The notes: generated from the sequence alone by a model not told the origin. Positions 55,103-63,724 are shown, counted from the first letter of the stretch. The stretch: DNA of 64,000 nucleotides from Hathewaya massiliensis (GCF_902143515.1 NZ_CABFVD010000001.1:248001-312000), one strand, 5' to 3'. A program made the numbers and translations.

Positions 55103-55120
55103 CAAGTGTATATACACCTA
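55103..55120 (-). promoter_or_regulatory. Palindromic operator upstream of nadABC (NiaR-like candidate)
   Basis: GTGTATATACAC is a perfect 12-bp palindrome, extended by AAG/CCT, at 55106-55117 and about 30 bp before the nadA start. NiaR-type niacin repressors bind palindromes of the GTGT...ACAC kind before such operons in Firmicutes. The regulator itself is not in the window. Confidence 0.45.
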
Positions 55121-55273
55121 TCAGAAATAATATATCATTTTAAATTCATTTAATCAATAAAGGAAGTTCTTGACTTTAAGATAAATCTTTACTCTCCTAA
55201 AGCTTAGAACTTATTATCTAAGTAGATAACCGCTCTTTTGTGCCATTTTGAAGAAGATGGTATAAAATTTGTT

Positions 55274-55302
55274 TTGACTATTGAGTCTTATTATATTAAA
55301 AT
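55274..55302 (+). promoter_or_regulatory. Promoter of the queT transcript
   Basis: TTGACT (55274-55279) and TAAAAT (55297-55302) are spaced by 17 bp and end 7 bp before the riboswitch aptamer, a good housekeeping promoter. Confidence 0.7.
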
Positions 55303-55308
55303 TTTATA

Positions 55309-55346
55309 GGACAGTTCGCAATATCCTGTCTTTAAATAAAACTACG
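55309..55346 (+). ncRNA. preQ1-I riboswitch
   Basis: A small aptamer: stem GACAG/CTGTC enclosing TTCGCAATATC, followed by the A-rich tail TTTAAATAAAACTA that folds back into a pseudoknot. This is the preQ1 class I layout. The tail runs directly into CGGAGG, so ligand binding would hide the queT ribosome site (translational OFF). Confidence 0.85.
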
Positions 55347-55358
55347 GAGGTATTTGTT

Positions 55359-55904
55359 ATGATAGAAAACTCAAAGGAGGCGTCTAAGACTAGTATGATA
55401 GGTCAAACTAAATCTAAGACGCAAAAAATTGTGTTTGCAGCTATACTTGCTGCAATTTATTCAGCCATAACTGTAAGCCTAAGCTTTTTAAGTTATGGAC
55501 CTATTCAATTTAGAATTGCAGAGGGACTAACAGTTTTACCTTATTTCTCACCCTATGCAATATATGGACTTTTTATTGGATGTATTGCTTCTAATATAAT
55601 AAGTCCTATGGGGCTACCTGATTTAATATTTGGTTCCCTAGCAACCCTAATAGCTGCTATAATCACTTACTACATAGGCAAAAGCAACTTAAAGTACAAA
55701 AAATATTTAGCACCACTTCCTTCAGTAATTGTAAATGCTTTTGTAATTGGAACTATGCTAAAATTACTTTATGTTAAAGATATGCCACTTTATTTAAATA
55801 TGCTTTATGTAGGAATTGGTCAGCTTGTATGTTGCTATGGAGTTGGGTTACCTCTAATGTCAGTTATGGAGAACAACGAAGTATTAAAAGATTTTTTTAA
55901 ATAA
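55359..55904 (+). CDS. queT: Queuosine precursor transporter (QueT)
   Basis: A 181-residue integral membrane protein of the QueT family (ECF-type S component) with the signature YGPIQFRIAEGLTVLPYFSP and about five to six transmembrane segments. The ATG at 55359 follows the riboswitch-embedded GGAGG. It imports a queuosine precursor (preQ1/preQ0-type), consistent with the preQ1 riboswitch before it. Confidence 0.92.
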   Translation: MIENSKEASKTSMIGQTKSKTQKIVFAAILAAIYSAITVSLSFLSYGPIQFRIAEGLTVLPYFSPYAIYGLFIGCIASNIISPMGLPDLIFGSLATLIAAIITYYIGKSNLKYKKYLAPLPSVIVNAFVIGTMLKLLYVKDMPLYLNMLYVGIGQLVCCYGVGLPLMSVMENNEVLKDFFK

Positions 55905-55918
55905 AATAAGGACAATGT

Positions 55919-55950
55919 AGGCTTAGAATTTTTTTAAATTCTAAGCCTTT
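55919..55950 (+). terminator. Terminator of queT
   Basis: AGGCTTAGAATTT and AAATTCTAAGCCT form a perfect 13-bp stem with a T loop and a TTTATTTAT tail. Confidence 0.9.
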
Positions 55951-56064
55951 ATTTATAGTTTTATATTTATATTTTGCATGTTTACTTATGGTTTTATATT
56001 TATTTATATTTTGCCTGTTTATTTAATAAATATAGTAATAGAGTACTGCACTGGAGGCTATTAT

Positions 56065-56187
56065 ATGAATCCTAAATTCAAAAAATTATTAAAAGTACTT
56101 ATTATTATATTAATAATTGAATTCTTCATTATATTAATAGGCTATAAACAAAGTTCTTGTTTCAGCGGGAGTTTTTACTTCCTCTGA
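56065..56187 (+). CDS. Possible small membrane protein (40 residues)
   Basis: It starts MNPKFKKLLKVLIIILIIEF after GGAGG and has one transmembrane segment. Its last codons run into the sequence related to repeat A, which provides the stop. It may be a truncated or chance ORF. Confidence 0.4.
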   Translation: MNPKFKKLLKVLIIILIIEFFIILIGYKQSSCFSGSFYFL

Positions 56188-56195
56188 AGCTTCTT

Positions 56196-56280
56196 AACAG
56201 ACTTCTTAGGAGTTCTACTCCTAAGAAGTCATTATCCTTTAGGGGAAATCCTTCTCTAGGGACGTAGCCACTCTTTTCTA
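56196..56280 (-). repeat. Dispersed repeat family A, diverged copy in reverse orientation
   Basis: Read on the minus strand it shows AAAAGAGTGGCTACGTCCCT, GGATAATGACTTCT and TAGGAGTAGAACTCCTAAGA, matching the right half and flank of the 54-kb copies. Confidence 0.6.
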
Positions 56281-56606
56281 CCACCCCTTATTTTTTTCCT
56301 TCAAAACTCGACATTGTTATTTTTTTATCAAAATTTTTGGAAAATTCACTACTATAAATTTTTAAATATCTATGTTACAATATAATTCATATAGCAAAAC
56401 TTAATTTCATATATATAAAATTAAGCTTTTATTGAAAATTTTGTATAATTGTTTTTTCAGACTTTTTAATACCTATTTAAAATTTATTTTAAATAAATAA
56501 ATTTTTTATTTAACCCTTTATACATTAATACATAGGGCTAAAATTTAATTTAGCCTACAGTTTAAACTTATTTTTCTAATCAATAAATTAGAAAGGAAGT
56601 AATAAA
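56281..56606. other. Leader region of the rnf operon
   Basis: No gene. A possible promoter is TTAAGC (56421) and TATAAT (56444) with 17-bp spacing. A small hairpin, GGCTAAA/TTTAGCC, lies at 56536-56555 in the leader. The remainder is very AT-rich. Confidence 0.4.
56421..56449 (+). promoter_or_regulatory. Possible rnf promoter
   Basis: A perfect TATAAT (56444-56449) with a weak -35, TTAAGC, 17 bp upstream. It would give a leader of about 150 nt before rnfC. Confidence 0.35.
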
Positions 56607-57932
56607 ATGAATCTACTAACTTTTAAAAAAGGCATTCATCCTCCTCATGGAAAATATCTTACAGAGAAAGAAAAAATAGAGGAGTATATGCCAAAAGGAG
56701 ATCTAGTATTTCCTTTATCACAACACATTGGTGCTCCTTGTGAATCCCTAGTGAAAAAAGGAGATAGGGTATTAGTTGGACAAAAAATAGCGGAATCTAA
56801 GGCTTTTGTTTCTTCTCCTATTTTTAGTAGTGTTTCTGGAACCGTTAAAAATATTGCTCCTGTCATTACTCCTAGTGGAATGAAAGTAATGTCAATTATC
56901 ATTGAAAATGATGGAGAATATGAAAATGTAAATACTGAACATATAAAAAGGGATTATAATAAACTTTCCGCTGAAGAAATAAGAGAAATAGTTAAAAATT
57001 CAGGAATTGTTGGTATGGGTGGCGCTGCTTTCCCAACTCATATAAAACTTTCCCCTCCAGAGGATAAAGAAATCGATTCCATTATAGTAAATGGTGCTGA
57101 ATGTGAGCCTTATTTAACTTGCGATCATAGGCTTATGCTGGAAGAGGGAAAAAATATAATTGAAGGTTTAAAAATAGTTCTTAAACTGTTTCCAAAAGCT
57201 AAGGGTTATATAGGTATTGAAAATAATAAGCTAGATGCTATTGAAGTCATGAAAAAACTAGCAGAAGATGAACAAAATATTGAGGTAAAAGCTTTAAAAA
57301 CAAAGTATCCTCAAGGTGCTGAAAAACAATTAATCTACTCTATAACTAAAAGAGAAGTACCCTCTGGAAAACTTCCTGCAGATGTAGGGTGTATAGTACA
57401 AAATATAGCTACTATGAATGCTATTTATAAAGCTATAGTTCTAGATATTCCTCTTACAGAAAGAGTTGTTACTGTAACTGGTGAGGCTCTACGTAATCCT
57501 AAAAACTTAAAAGTGAAATTAGGTACTTCTGTAAAGGAACTTATTGAAGCTTGTGGTGGCTTTAAAGAAGATCCAGTTAAAATTATATCTGGTGGCCCTA
57601 TGATGGGTATGACTATTAGTACATTGGACATGCCTATTATGAAAGGAACTTCAGGAATTCTATGCCTTACAAAAGAAGGTGCAGTACTTCCTGACTCATC
57701 AAATTGTATTAGGTGTGGAAGATGTGTTCAAGCTTGCCCTATGGAACTTATACCATGTAAGCTCGACTCACTTGCTAATAGAAGCGAACTAGAAGATTTT
57801 GAATCTTTTAATGGTTTAGATTGTATAGAATGTGGCTGCTGTACATTTGTATGTCCTGCTAAAAAACACTTAGTACAGTCTATAAGAACTGCAAAACGTG
57901 CTGTTATAGCAAATAAGAAGAAAGCTAAATAA
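56607..57932 (+). CDS. rnfC: Rnf complex subunit RnfC
   Basis: A 441-residue peripheral subunit that binds NAD(H) and FMN. A glycine-rich region GIVGMGGAAFPTHIKLSPPE (about 133) and VNGAECEPYLTCDHRLML are typical, followed by two [4Fe-4S] motifs, CIRCGRCVQACP (about 371) and CIECGCCTFVCP. First gene of the six-gene operon that couples ferredoxin oxidation and NAD+ reduction to ion pumping. Confidence 0.96.
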   Translation: MNLLTFKKGIHPPHGKYLTEKEKIEEYMPKGDLVFPLSQHIGAPCESLVKKGDRVLVGQKIAESKAFVSSPIFSSVSGTVKNIAPVITPSGMKVMSIIIENDGEYENVNTEHIKRDYNKLSAEEIREIVKNSGIVGMGGAAFPTHIKLSPPEDKEIDSIIVNGAECEPYLTCDHRLMLEEGKNIIEGLKIVLKLFPKAKGYIGIENNKLDAIEVMKKLAEDEQNIEVKALKTKYPQGAEKQLIYSITKREVPSGKLPADVGCIVQNIATMNAIYKAIVLDIPLTERVVTVTGEALRNPKNLKVKLGTSVKELIEACGGFKEDPVKIISGGPMMGMTISTLDMPIMKGTSGILCLTKEGAVLPDSSNCIRCGRCVQACPMELIPCKLDSLANRSELEDFESFNGLDCIECGCCTFVCPAKKHLVQSIRTAKRAVIANKKKAK

Positions 57933-57946
57933 GGAGAGTGACTTAA

Positions 57947-58885
57947 ATGAATGAACCAATTTTAACTTTGTCATCATCTCCTCATATTAGGTCAAATGAT
58001 TCTGTTCAAACTATTATGAGAGATGTAGTTATAGCTCTTATACCTGCTTGTATAGCTGGAGTTTACTTTTTTAAATTGAGAGCTTTAATAGTTATTTTAA
58101 CTGCTATAATATCTTCTGTTTTATCAGAATATTTATGGCAAAGATTTACTGGTAGAAAGATTACTATTAATGATTATAGTGCTGTAGTTACTGGAATACT
58201 AATAGCTTTTAATACTCCACCAACTATCCCCCTTTGGATGGTAGTCATAGGATGTGTTTTTGCTATTATAGTAGTAAAACAACTATTTGGTGGATTAGGT
58301 CAAAACATTGTAAACCCAGCATTAGCTGCTAGAGCAGTTTTGCTTGCTTCTTGGCCTGTAGCCATGACTACTTGGACCTTAGATGGTTCAACTACAGCTA
58401 CCCCACTGGCTCTTTTGAAAAGTGGAGCTAACTTTCAAGAACTGCCTTCTCTAGCAAATGCATTCTTAGGAAATATCGGTGGCTGTATTGGAGAAACCTC
58501 TGCCTTAGCTATTTTAATAGGTGCAGCTTACCTTTTGTATAAAAAAATAATCTCTTGGGAGATTCCAGTATTTTATATAGGTACTGTGGCTATACTTACT
58601 ACTTTATTAAGAAATAGTGGATTTTCATATGGTAATGGATTATATGAAATATTTACTGGAGGATTAATGTTAGGAGCCTTCTTTATGGCAACGGATTATA
58701 CAACTTCCCCAGTTACAAAAAGAGGTCAAATAGTCTTTGCTATAGGCTGTGGTATAATTGCAACTGTTATTCGTATTTTTGGAGGATATCCTGAAGGTGT
58801 ATCTTATTCCATATTAATTATGAACCTAGTTGTGCCACTAATTGATAAGTTCATTACTCCTAAAAAATTTGGGGGGGTGAAGTAG
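57947..58885 (+). CDS. rnfD: Rnf complex subunit RnfD
   Basis: A 312-residue membrane subunit with about eight to nine transmembrane segments (GIYFFKLRALIVILTAII-like start, VVTGILIAFNTPPTIPLWM). The region LDGSTTATPLALLKSG carries the threonine that ApbE flavinylates. It lies 14 bp after rnfC and 1 bp before rnfG. Confidence 0.95.
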   Translation: MNEPILTLSSSPHIRSNDSVQTIMRDVVIALIPACIAGVYFFKLRALIVILTAIISSVLSEYLWQRFTGRKITINDYSAVVTGILIAFNTPPTIPLWMVVIGCVFAIIVVKQLFGGLGQNIVNPALAARAVLLASWPVAMTTWTLDGSTTATPLALLKSGANFQELPSLANAFLGNIGGCIGETSALAILIGAAYLLYKKIISWEIPVFYIGTVAILTTLLRNSGFSYGNGLYEIFTGGLMLGAFFMATDYTTSPVTKRGQIVFAIGCGIIATVIRIFGGYPEGVSYSILIMNLVVPLIDKFITPKKFGGVK

Positions 58886-58886
58886 T

Positions 58887-59465
58887 ATGGATAAAAAATC
58901 TGATTCACTAAAATTAGGGGGCTTACTTCTTATTATTACTGCTTGTGCTGGTCTAATCCTTGGTTTTGCTTATAGTATAACCAAAGACCCTATAGCGAAA
59001 CAAACAGAAAAAGAAAATAATGAAGCTATGAAAGAAATACTAACAAAAGCAGAAACCTTTAAGAAAAAGGAAGATGCTAAATTACCAGAAAATATATTAG
59101 AATTAAATGAAGCAAAGCTTGGTAATGACACCATAGGATATGCAATAAAAATCCAAACAAAGGGTTATGGTGGAAAAATAGACTTAATGGTAGGTATATC
59201 AAAGGACGGTAAGGTTGAAGGGATAAAAATATTAAATCAATCTGAAACTCCTGGTCTTGGTGCAAACTCAACAAATCCAAACTTCTATAATCAATATAAA
59301 GAAAAATCTATTGATAAGGATATAGAAGTTATAAAAACCACCCCTTCAAAGGATAATGAAATACAAGCTATTACTGGAGCTACTATTACTTCAAGAGCTG
59401 TAACTTCAGCAGTTAATGAAGCGGTGAAATACTATAAAAGTGAATTAGAAGGAGGTAGTAAATAA
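58887..59465 (+). CDS. rnfG: Rnf complex subunit RnfG
   Basis: A 192-residue subunit with one N-terminal transmembrane anchor (LGGLLLIITACAGLILGFAY) and an FMN-binding domain. The conserved GLGANSTNP and the flavinylation motif ITGATITSRAVTSAV (Thr of TGATIT) are present. It sits on the outer face in clostridia-type complexes. Confidence 0.95.
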   Translation: MDKKSDSLKLGGLLLIITACAGLILGFAYSITKDPIAKQTEKENNEAMKEILTKAETFKKKEDAKLPENILELNEAKLGNDTIGYAIKIQTKGYGGKIDLMVGISKDGKVEGIKILNQSETPGLGANSTNPNFYNQYKEKSIDKDIEVIKTTPSKDNEIQAITGATITSRAVTSAVNEAVKYYKSELEGGSK

Positions 59466-60136
59466 TGTATACTCCTTTAGAGAGAATTAAAAATGGTGTA
59501 ATAACAGAAAACGTAACTTTTGTTCAAGTGCTTGCAATGTGCCCTACCCTAGCCGTAACTACTAGTGCTAAAAATGGTATTGGAATGGGAATTGCATCTA
59601 CTGTAGTTTTAATGGGATCTAACTTTGTTATATCTTTACTTAGAAAACTTATTCCTGATAAAATACGTATTCCATCATTTATAGTTGTTATAGCAGGTTT
59701 TGTTACCTTGCTACAGTTTTTAATGCAAGGTTTTGTTCCTTCACTTTATAAATCTTTAGGAATATTTATACCTCTTATTGTTGTTAACTGTGTAATCCTT
59801 GGTAGAGCTGAAGCTTTTGCTTCTAAAAATGGTCCAATTATATCTATATTTGATGGTCTTGGACAAGGTCTTGGTTTTACACTTTCCCTAACTGTAATAG
59901 GTATAATAAGAGAATTGCTTGGAACTGGTAAAGTATTTGACTATCAAATAATGCCTGCTTCTTTTCAACCTGCTATTATAATGATTCTAGCACCAGGTGC
60001 TTTCTTTACTCTTGGTATTTTAATGGCTTTAATTAACTATAGAAATGCTAAAAAAGAGAAAGAAAATAAAAGGATTAAAGAATTTGCTGGTTGTGATGGA
60101 AACTGTGCTCATTGTTCTGTAAAACATGGGGAGTAA
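59465..60136 (+). CDS. rnfE: Rnf complex subunit RnfE
   Basis: A 223-residue membrane subunit with six transmembrane segments (VQVLAMCPTLAVTTSAKNGI, VNCVILGRAEAFASKN). The cysteine in NCVILGRAEAFA may hold the intramembrane Fe-S cluster shared with RnfA. A cytoplasmic tail, CDGNCAHCSVK, contains further cysteines. The start overlaps rnfG by 1 bp. Confidence 0.95.
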   Translation: MYTPLERIKNGVITENVTFVQVLAMCPTLAVTTSAKNGIGMGIASTVVLMGSNFVISLLRKLIPDKIRIPSFIVVIAGFVTLLQFLMQGFVPSLYKSLGIFIPLIVVNCVILGRAEAFASKNGPIISIFDGLGQGLGFTLSLTVIGIIRELLGTGKVFDYQIMPASFQPAIIMILAPGAFFTLGILMALINYRNAKKEKENKRIKEFAGCDGNCAHCSVKHGE

Positions 60137-60161
60137 CCTAATAGAAAGAAGGGTAATATAA

Positions 60162-60740
60162 ATGAATTTACTTAAGATATTTTTAATTGCTTTACTTGTA
60201 AATAACTTTGTTCTTTCAAAATTCCTAGGAATTTGTTCTTTCCTTGGTGTTTCTAAAAAAATAAAAACTGCCTTTGGTATGGGGTGTGCTGTTACTTTTG
60301 TTATGGTACTAGCTTCCTTTATATCCTATGTAGTTTATAATGTAATATTGCTTCCACTTGGTATAGGCTACATGTATACCATAGCCTTTATCTTAGTTAT
60401 TGCAGCTTTAGTACAATTTGTAGAAATGTTTTTAAAGAAGTCAAGTCCAGCCTTATATAGTGCATTAGGTATATTTTTACCTCTTATAACAACTAACTGT
60501 GCTATTCTAGGTGCTGTTATTATAAACATGAATGAAAGCTACAATATGTTAGAATCTGTAGTATTTGGTTTTGCTTCTGGTCTTGGTTATATGCTTGCCA
60601 TAGTATTACTTGCAGGTATAAGAGAGAGATTAGATGAAAATGAATATATGCCTGAATCTATGAAAGGCCTTCCAATATCCTTAATTACAGCAGGATTAAT
60701 GTCTATTGCCTTTTTAGGATTCCAAGGTTTAATTCACTAA
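60162..60740 (+). CDS. rnfA: Rnf complex subunit RnfA
   Basis: A 192-residue membrane subunit homologous to RnfE and of opposite topology. Motifs NNFVLSKFLGICSFLGVSKK and TTNCAILGAVIINMNESYNM include the cysteines for the shared cluster. AGAAGGG precedes the ATG. Confidence 0.95.
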   Translation: MNLLKIFLIALLVNNFVLSKFLGICSFLGVSKKIKTAFGMGCAVTFVMVLASFISYVVYNVILLPLGIGYMYTIAFILVIAALVQFVEMFLKKSSPALYSALGIFLPLITTNCAILGAVIINMNESYNMLESVVFGFASGLGYMLAIVLLAGIRERLDENEYMPESMKGLPISLITAGLMSIAFLGFQGLIH

Positions 60741-60755
60741 TTTGGAGGTGCTATT

Positions 60756-61583
60756 ATGGAATTAAAATTATTATTATATCCTGCCCTTAGCTTAGGGGGA
60801 TTAGGACTAGTATTTGGAATAATCTTAGGATATGCATCAAAAAAATTCCACGTTCCTGTAGATGAAAGAGTACCTCTAGTTAGAGATTGTCTACCTGGTG
60901 CAAACTGTGGAGGATGTGGATATGCTGGCTGTGATGCATATGCTGAAGCTGTAGTGCGTGGAGAAGCTGAAGCCAATCTTTGTGCTGTAGCAGGTGCTCC
61001 TGCTGCTGAAAAAATCGGTACAATTATGGGGGTTTCAGTTGAAATGGGAGAGCCTAAAAAAGCCTTTGTAAAATGTTCAGGTGTTTGCACTGAGGCAAAG
61101 ACAAGTGGACAATATTATGGAGAAATGGATTGTGCTCAAGCTGCTATAATTCCTGGTGGTGGAAGTAAATCTTGTACTTATGGATGTTTAGGTTTAGGAA
61201 CCTGTGTTAAAGCTTGTAAGTTTGATGCTATTCATGTAGTAGATGGCGTTGCCATTGTAGATGAAGAAAAATGTACAGCTTGTGGTGCTTGCACTGTAGC
61301 CTGTCCAAAAAATCTAATAGAGTTAAAACCAAAGTCAGCAGTAATCAGAGTTTCTTGTAATTCAAGAGACAAGCTTAAAGAAGTTAAAGATGTATGTAAT
61401 GTAGGATGTATAACCTGTGGATTATGTGCAAGAAATTGTCCAGAAGGTGCCATAACTATGGAAAACAATCTACCAGTTGTGGATAAAGATAAGTGTACTT
61501 TATGTATGACTTGTGTTCAAAAGTGTCCTACAAAAGTAATAAGAGCTCATGGGGAAAAAATAGAATTAAAAGAAACTCTTTAA
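60756..61583 (+). CDS. rnfB: Rnf complex subunit RnfB
   Basis: A 275-residue iron-sulfur subunit, the ferredoxin entry point. It has an N-terminal transmembrane anchor, the GANCGGCGYAGC cluster motif, CTYGCLGLGTCVKACK, then ferredoxin-type motifs CTACGACTVACP, CNVGCITCGLCARNCP and CTLCMTCVQKCP. The number of clusters is typical of clostridial RnfB. It is the last gene of the operon. Confidence 0.95.
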   Translation: MELKLLLYPALSLGGLGLVFGIILGYASKKFHVPVDERVPLVRDCLPGANCGGCGYAGCDAYAEAVVRGEAEANLCAVAGAPAAEKIGTIMGVSVEMGEPKKAFVKCSGVCTEAKTSGQYYGEMDCAQAAIIPGGGSKSCTYGCLGLGTCVKACKFDAIHVVDGVAIVDEEKCTACGACTVACPKNLIELKPKSAVIRVSCNSRDKLKEVKDVCNVGCITCGLCARNCPEGAITMENNLPVVDKDKCTLCMTCVQKCPTKVIRAHGEKIELKETL

Positions 61584-61606
61584 ATGAAAGGCTTTGCCAT
61601 ATGAAA

Positions 61607-61653
61607 ATCTTAATATGAAAGTCACTTCATCACTACTTCACTACGTTAAGAAT
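61607..61653 (-). repeat. Dispersed repeat family B, copy 3 (reverse)
   Basis: The complement reads ATTCTTAACGTAGTGAAG, AGTGATGAAGTGACTTTCAT, matching copies 1 and 2. It lies between rnfB and its downstream terminator. Confidence 0.65.
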
Positions 61654-61656
61654 AAT

Positions 61657-61694
61657 AAAACCAGGTTGCTATTTTAAAATGGCAACCTGGTTTT
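61657..61694. terminator. Bidirectional terminator after rnfB
   Basis: AAAACCAGGTTGC and GCAACCTGGTTTT form a 13-bp stem followed by a T-run. It overlaps the 3' end of the convergent Gx transporter gene. Confidence 0.85.
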
Positions 61695-62177
61695 ATTTAG
61701 TCTACTATATAGATTTTTAGTAACTGTACCTGTGAAGTAACCTGTAGCAACTGCAGATAAGGTTAAAATAGGAAAGTAGAAATAGATTCTAAAATCTCTA
61801 ATTATAAAAGCTGCCACTAAAAGTTGTCCAATATTATGAAATACTGCACCAAAAACACTAAGCCATTCTATGCTTACTTCTTCTTTAAAATACTTTAGGG
61901 CTATTATTGTGGATATGTTACTAAAAAGTCCTCCTAAAATGCTAAATAAGAAAGCAAAGATATTTCCTCCAAATACAGAACCTAGAAAGGTCCTTATTAT
62001 CATTACTACTAAGGCTTCCTTCCATCCAAAATACATCAAAACAAATAGGGATACTGAATTTGCAAGTCCTAACTTTATTCCTGGAAAAAGTACGGGTATC
62101 TGAGCTTCTATAAAGTAAATTACAAGAGCTATACCTATACAAAAACTTAAATACAATAGTTTCTTCGTATCCTTCAT
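61674..62177 (-). CDS. Gx transporter family membrane protein (heptaprenyl diphosphate synthase component I-like)
   Basis: A 167-residue membrane protein with five hydrophobic segments and the family motif PGIKLGLANSVSLFVLMYFG. Members of Hpre_diP_synt_I/Gx transporter often stand beside a NusG-II protein and ApbE and rnf genes, and may import a flavin or cofactor precursor. That function is not proven. It is the last gene of the ApbE operon. Confidence 0.8.
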   Translation of the reverse strand: MKDTKKLLYLSFCIGIALVIYFIEAQIPVLFPGIKLGLANSVSLFVLMYFGWKEALVVMIIRTFLGSVFGGNIFAFLFSILGGLFSNISTIIALKYFKEEVSIEWLSVFGAVFHNIGQLLVAAFIIRDFRIYFYFPILTLSAVATGYFTGTVTKNLYSRLNKTRLPF

Positions 62178-62206
62178 AAAATCACATCCAATTAACTTAA
62201 ATAATC

Positions 62207-62587
62207 TTAATAAGTTACTTCATCCAAATCTTCTTTTTCACCTAATATTTTAATAGCTATCCTATGTGGTAAGCATATGGACATATCTCCTTTTCTAGAA
62301 AGCCATCCACTTCTTACACAGACTTTATCACTGCAATTAGCATCTTTAAATCTAATTCTTCCCTTTTGGATTTCAACTAAATTATATTCTCCCTTATGTA
62401 GTTCTACTTTTATTTCTTTCTCCCCTTCAAATTTAGTTATATTAAATCTATAAACTTCCTTCCCTTCCTTTTCAACCACAGCTATTAGATTTCTATCTTT
62501 TCCACTTTTATAAAACACCATAGAGGCTAAGCTAAGTAGAAAAACCACTACTACAAAACTTATAATAAACTTATCTCCCCTTTTCAT
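62207..62587 (-). CDS. NusG domain II-containing membrane protein
   Basis: A 126-residue protein with one N-terminal transmembrane segment (FIISFVVVVFLLSLASMVFY) and an extracytoplasmic NusG domain II (NLVEIQKGRIRFKDANCSDK, VCVRSGWLSRKGDMSICLPH). The two Cys pairs and the SxCLPHR end are typical of the partner proteins of ApbE. The start overlaps the apbE stop by 17 bp. Confidence 0.8.
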   Translation of the reverse strand: MKRGDKFIISFVVVVFLLSLASMVFYKSGKDRNLIAVVEKEGKEVYRFNITKFEGEKEIKVELHKGEYNLVEIQKGRIRFKDANCSDKVCVRSGWLSRKGDMSICLPHRIAIKILGEKEDLDEVTY

Positions 62588-63602
62588 AAGTAAACTCTCC
62601 ATTAGTTATTTCAAGGGAATCTTTTATACCTTCTGTAGTGTATACTTTCTTATCTGCAGTTACAAATACAGCTTCTACTCCCTTTAAAGAATTAATAAGC
62701 TTCATAGCCTCATCTACTCCTAAAACATAGGTAGCTGTAGATAGAGCATCTCCATCCATAGACTTATCAGATATTATGGTACTACTTATAATTCCTCTCT
62801 CTGCAGGATATCCTGTTTTAGGATCAAATATATGATGATATCTCTTCCCATTTTTAATAAAATACCTTTCATAGTTTCCTGATGTTACTACAGACTTATT
62901 TTTAACTCTTAATGTGGCAAAAGATTTCCCCTTATCTCCTAGTGGATCTTGTATGCCTATATTCCATGGCTCACCCTTTTCCTTTTCTCCATAAACATAG
63001 AGATTTCCACCAAGGTTTATAAAAGCTCTTTTAATTTTATATTTTTCTACTATACTCTTTAACTGATCTGCTGCATACCCCTTAGCTATTCCTCCTAGGT
63101 CTATAGCCATATTACCTTCTTTTAAAAATACACTATTATCTTTTTTATTTAAAACTATATTTTTATAATTAACGTATTTTAAAGCATTTTTAATTTCTTC
63201 ACTTTCTGGAACCCTAGGATTATCAGTACCAATATTCCAAAGAGAACTTACGGGAAGGATAGATATATCAAATGCTCCCTTTGATAATTCACCATACTCC
63301 AAAGCTTCATTTATAACTTCATAGGTATCTTTGCTTACCTTTGTATAAGTTTTCCCCGCATTTTTATTTAGTTTACATATTTCACTACTATCTATATTTA
63401 AAGACATTTTATTTTCTATATCCTTTAGTTTATCTAAGGACTCCTCAATTGCTTTTTCTCCATTTTCTCCATAATATTTTAGACTTATTATGGTACCAAG
63501 CATATATGTATCTCTCTTTGAAAGCTTTTCATCCTTTTCACACCCTGTTAAACTAAAGGAAAATATAAAAACCACAATAAAACTAATTAATCTCTTCTTC
63601 AT
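62571..63602 (-). CDS. apbE: FAD:protein FMN transferase (ApbE lipoprotein)
   Basis: A 343-residue lipoprotein. The signal sequence ends at the lipobox LTGC (residue about 22). Motifs of the flavin transferase are KGAFDISILPVSSLWNIG, NMAIDLGGIAKGYAADQLKS, GNLYVYGEKEKGEPWNIGIQ and SMDGDALSTATYVLG with its metal-binding Asp. It attaches FMN covalently to Thr of RnfG and RnfD, whose genes lie convergently next door. AGGGTGA precedes the ATG at 63602. Confidence 0.93.
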   Translation of the reverse strand: MKKRLISFIVVFIFSFSLTGCEKDEKLSKRDTYMLGTIISLKYYGENGEKAIEESLDKLKDIENKMSLNIDSSEICKLNKNAGKTYTKVSKDTYEVINEALEYGELSKGAFDISILPVSSLWNIGTDNPRVPESEEIKNALKYVNYKNIVLNKKDNSVFLKEGNMAIDLGGIAKGYAADQLKSIVEKYKIKRAFINLGGNLYVYGEKEKGEPWNIGIQDPLGDKGKSFATLRVKNKSVVTSGNYERYFIKNGKRYHHIFDPKTGYPAERGIISSTIISDKSMDGDALSTATYVLGVDEAMKLINSLKGVEAVFVTADKKVYTTEGIKDSLEITNGEFTYEKGR

Positions 63603-63724
63603 ATATTTCACCCTTTATTTAAGATTCATATTTATATATATTTTTTATGTTTATTCTCTTAATTATATTTTTATATTATACTCTAACTAAAGGAACTTAT
63701 GTGAAATTATCATTTTCATAAAGC

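Noticed and set aside
60737-61468. Minus-strand ORFs of 117 and 78 codons opposite rnfB
   Set aside because: They lie opposite the cysteine-rich rnfB and have no ribosome site or recognisable content.
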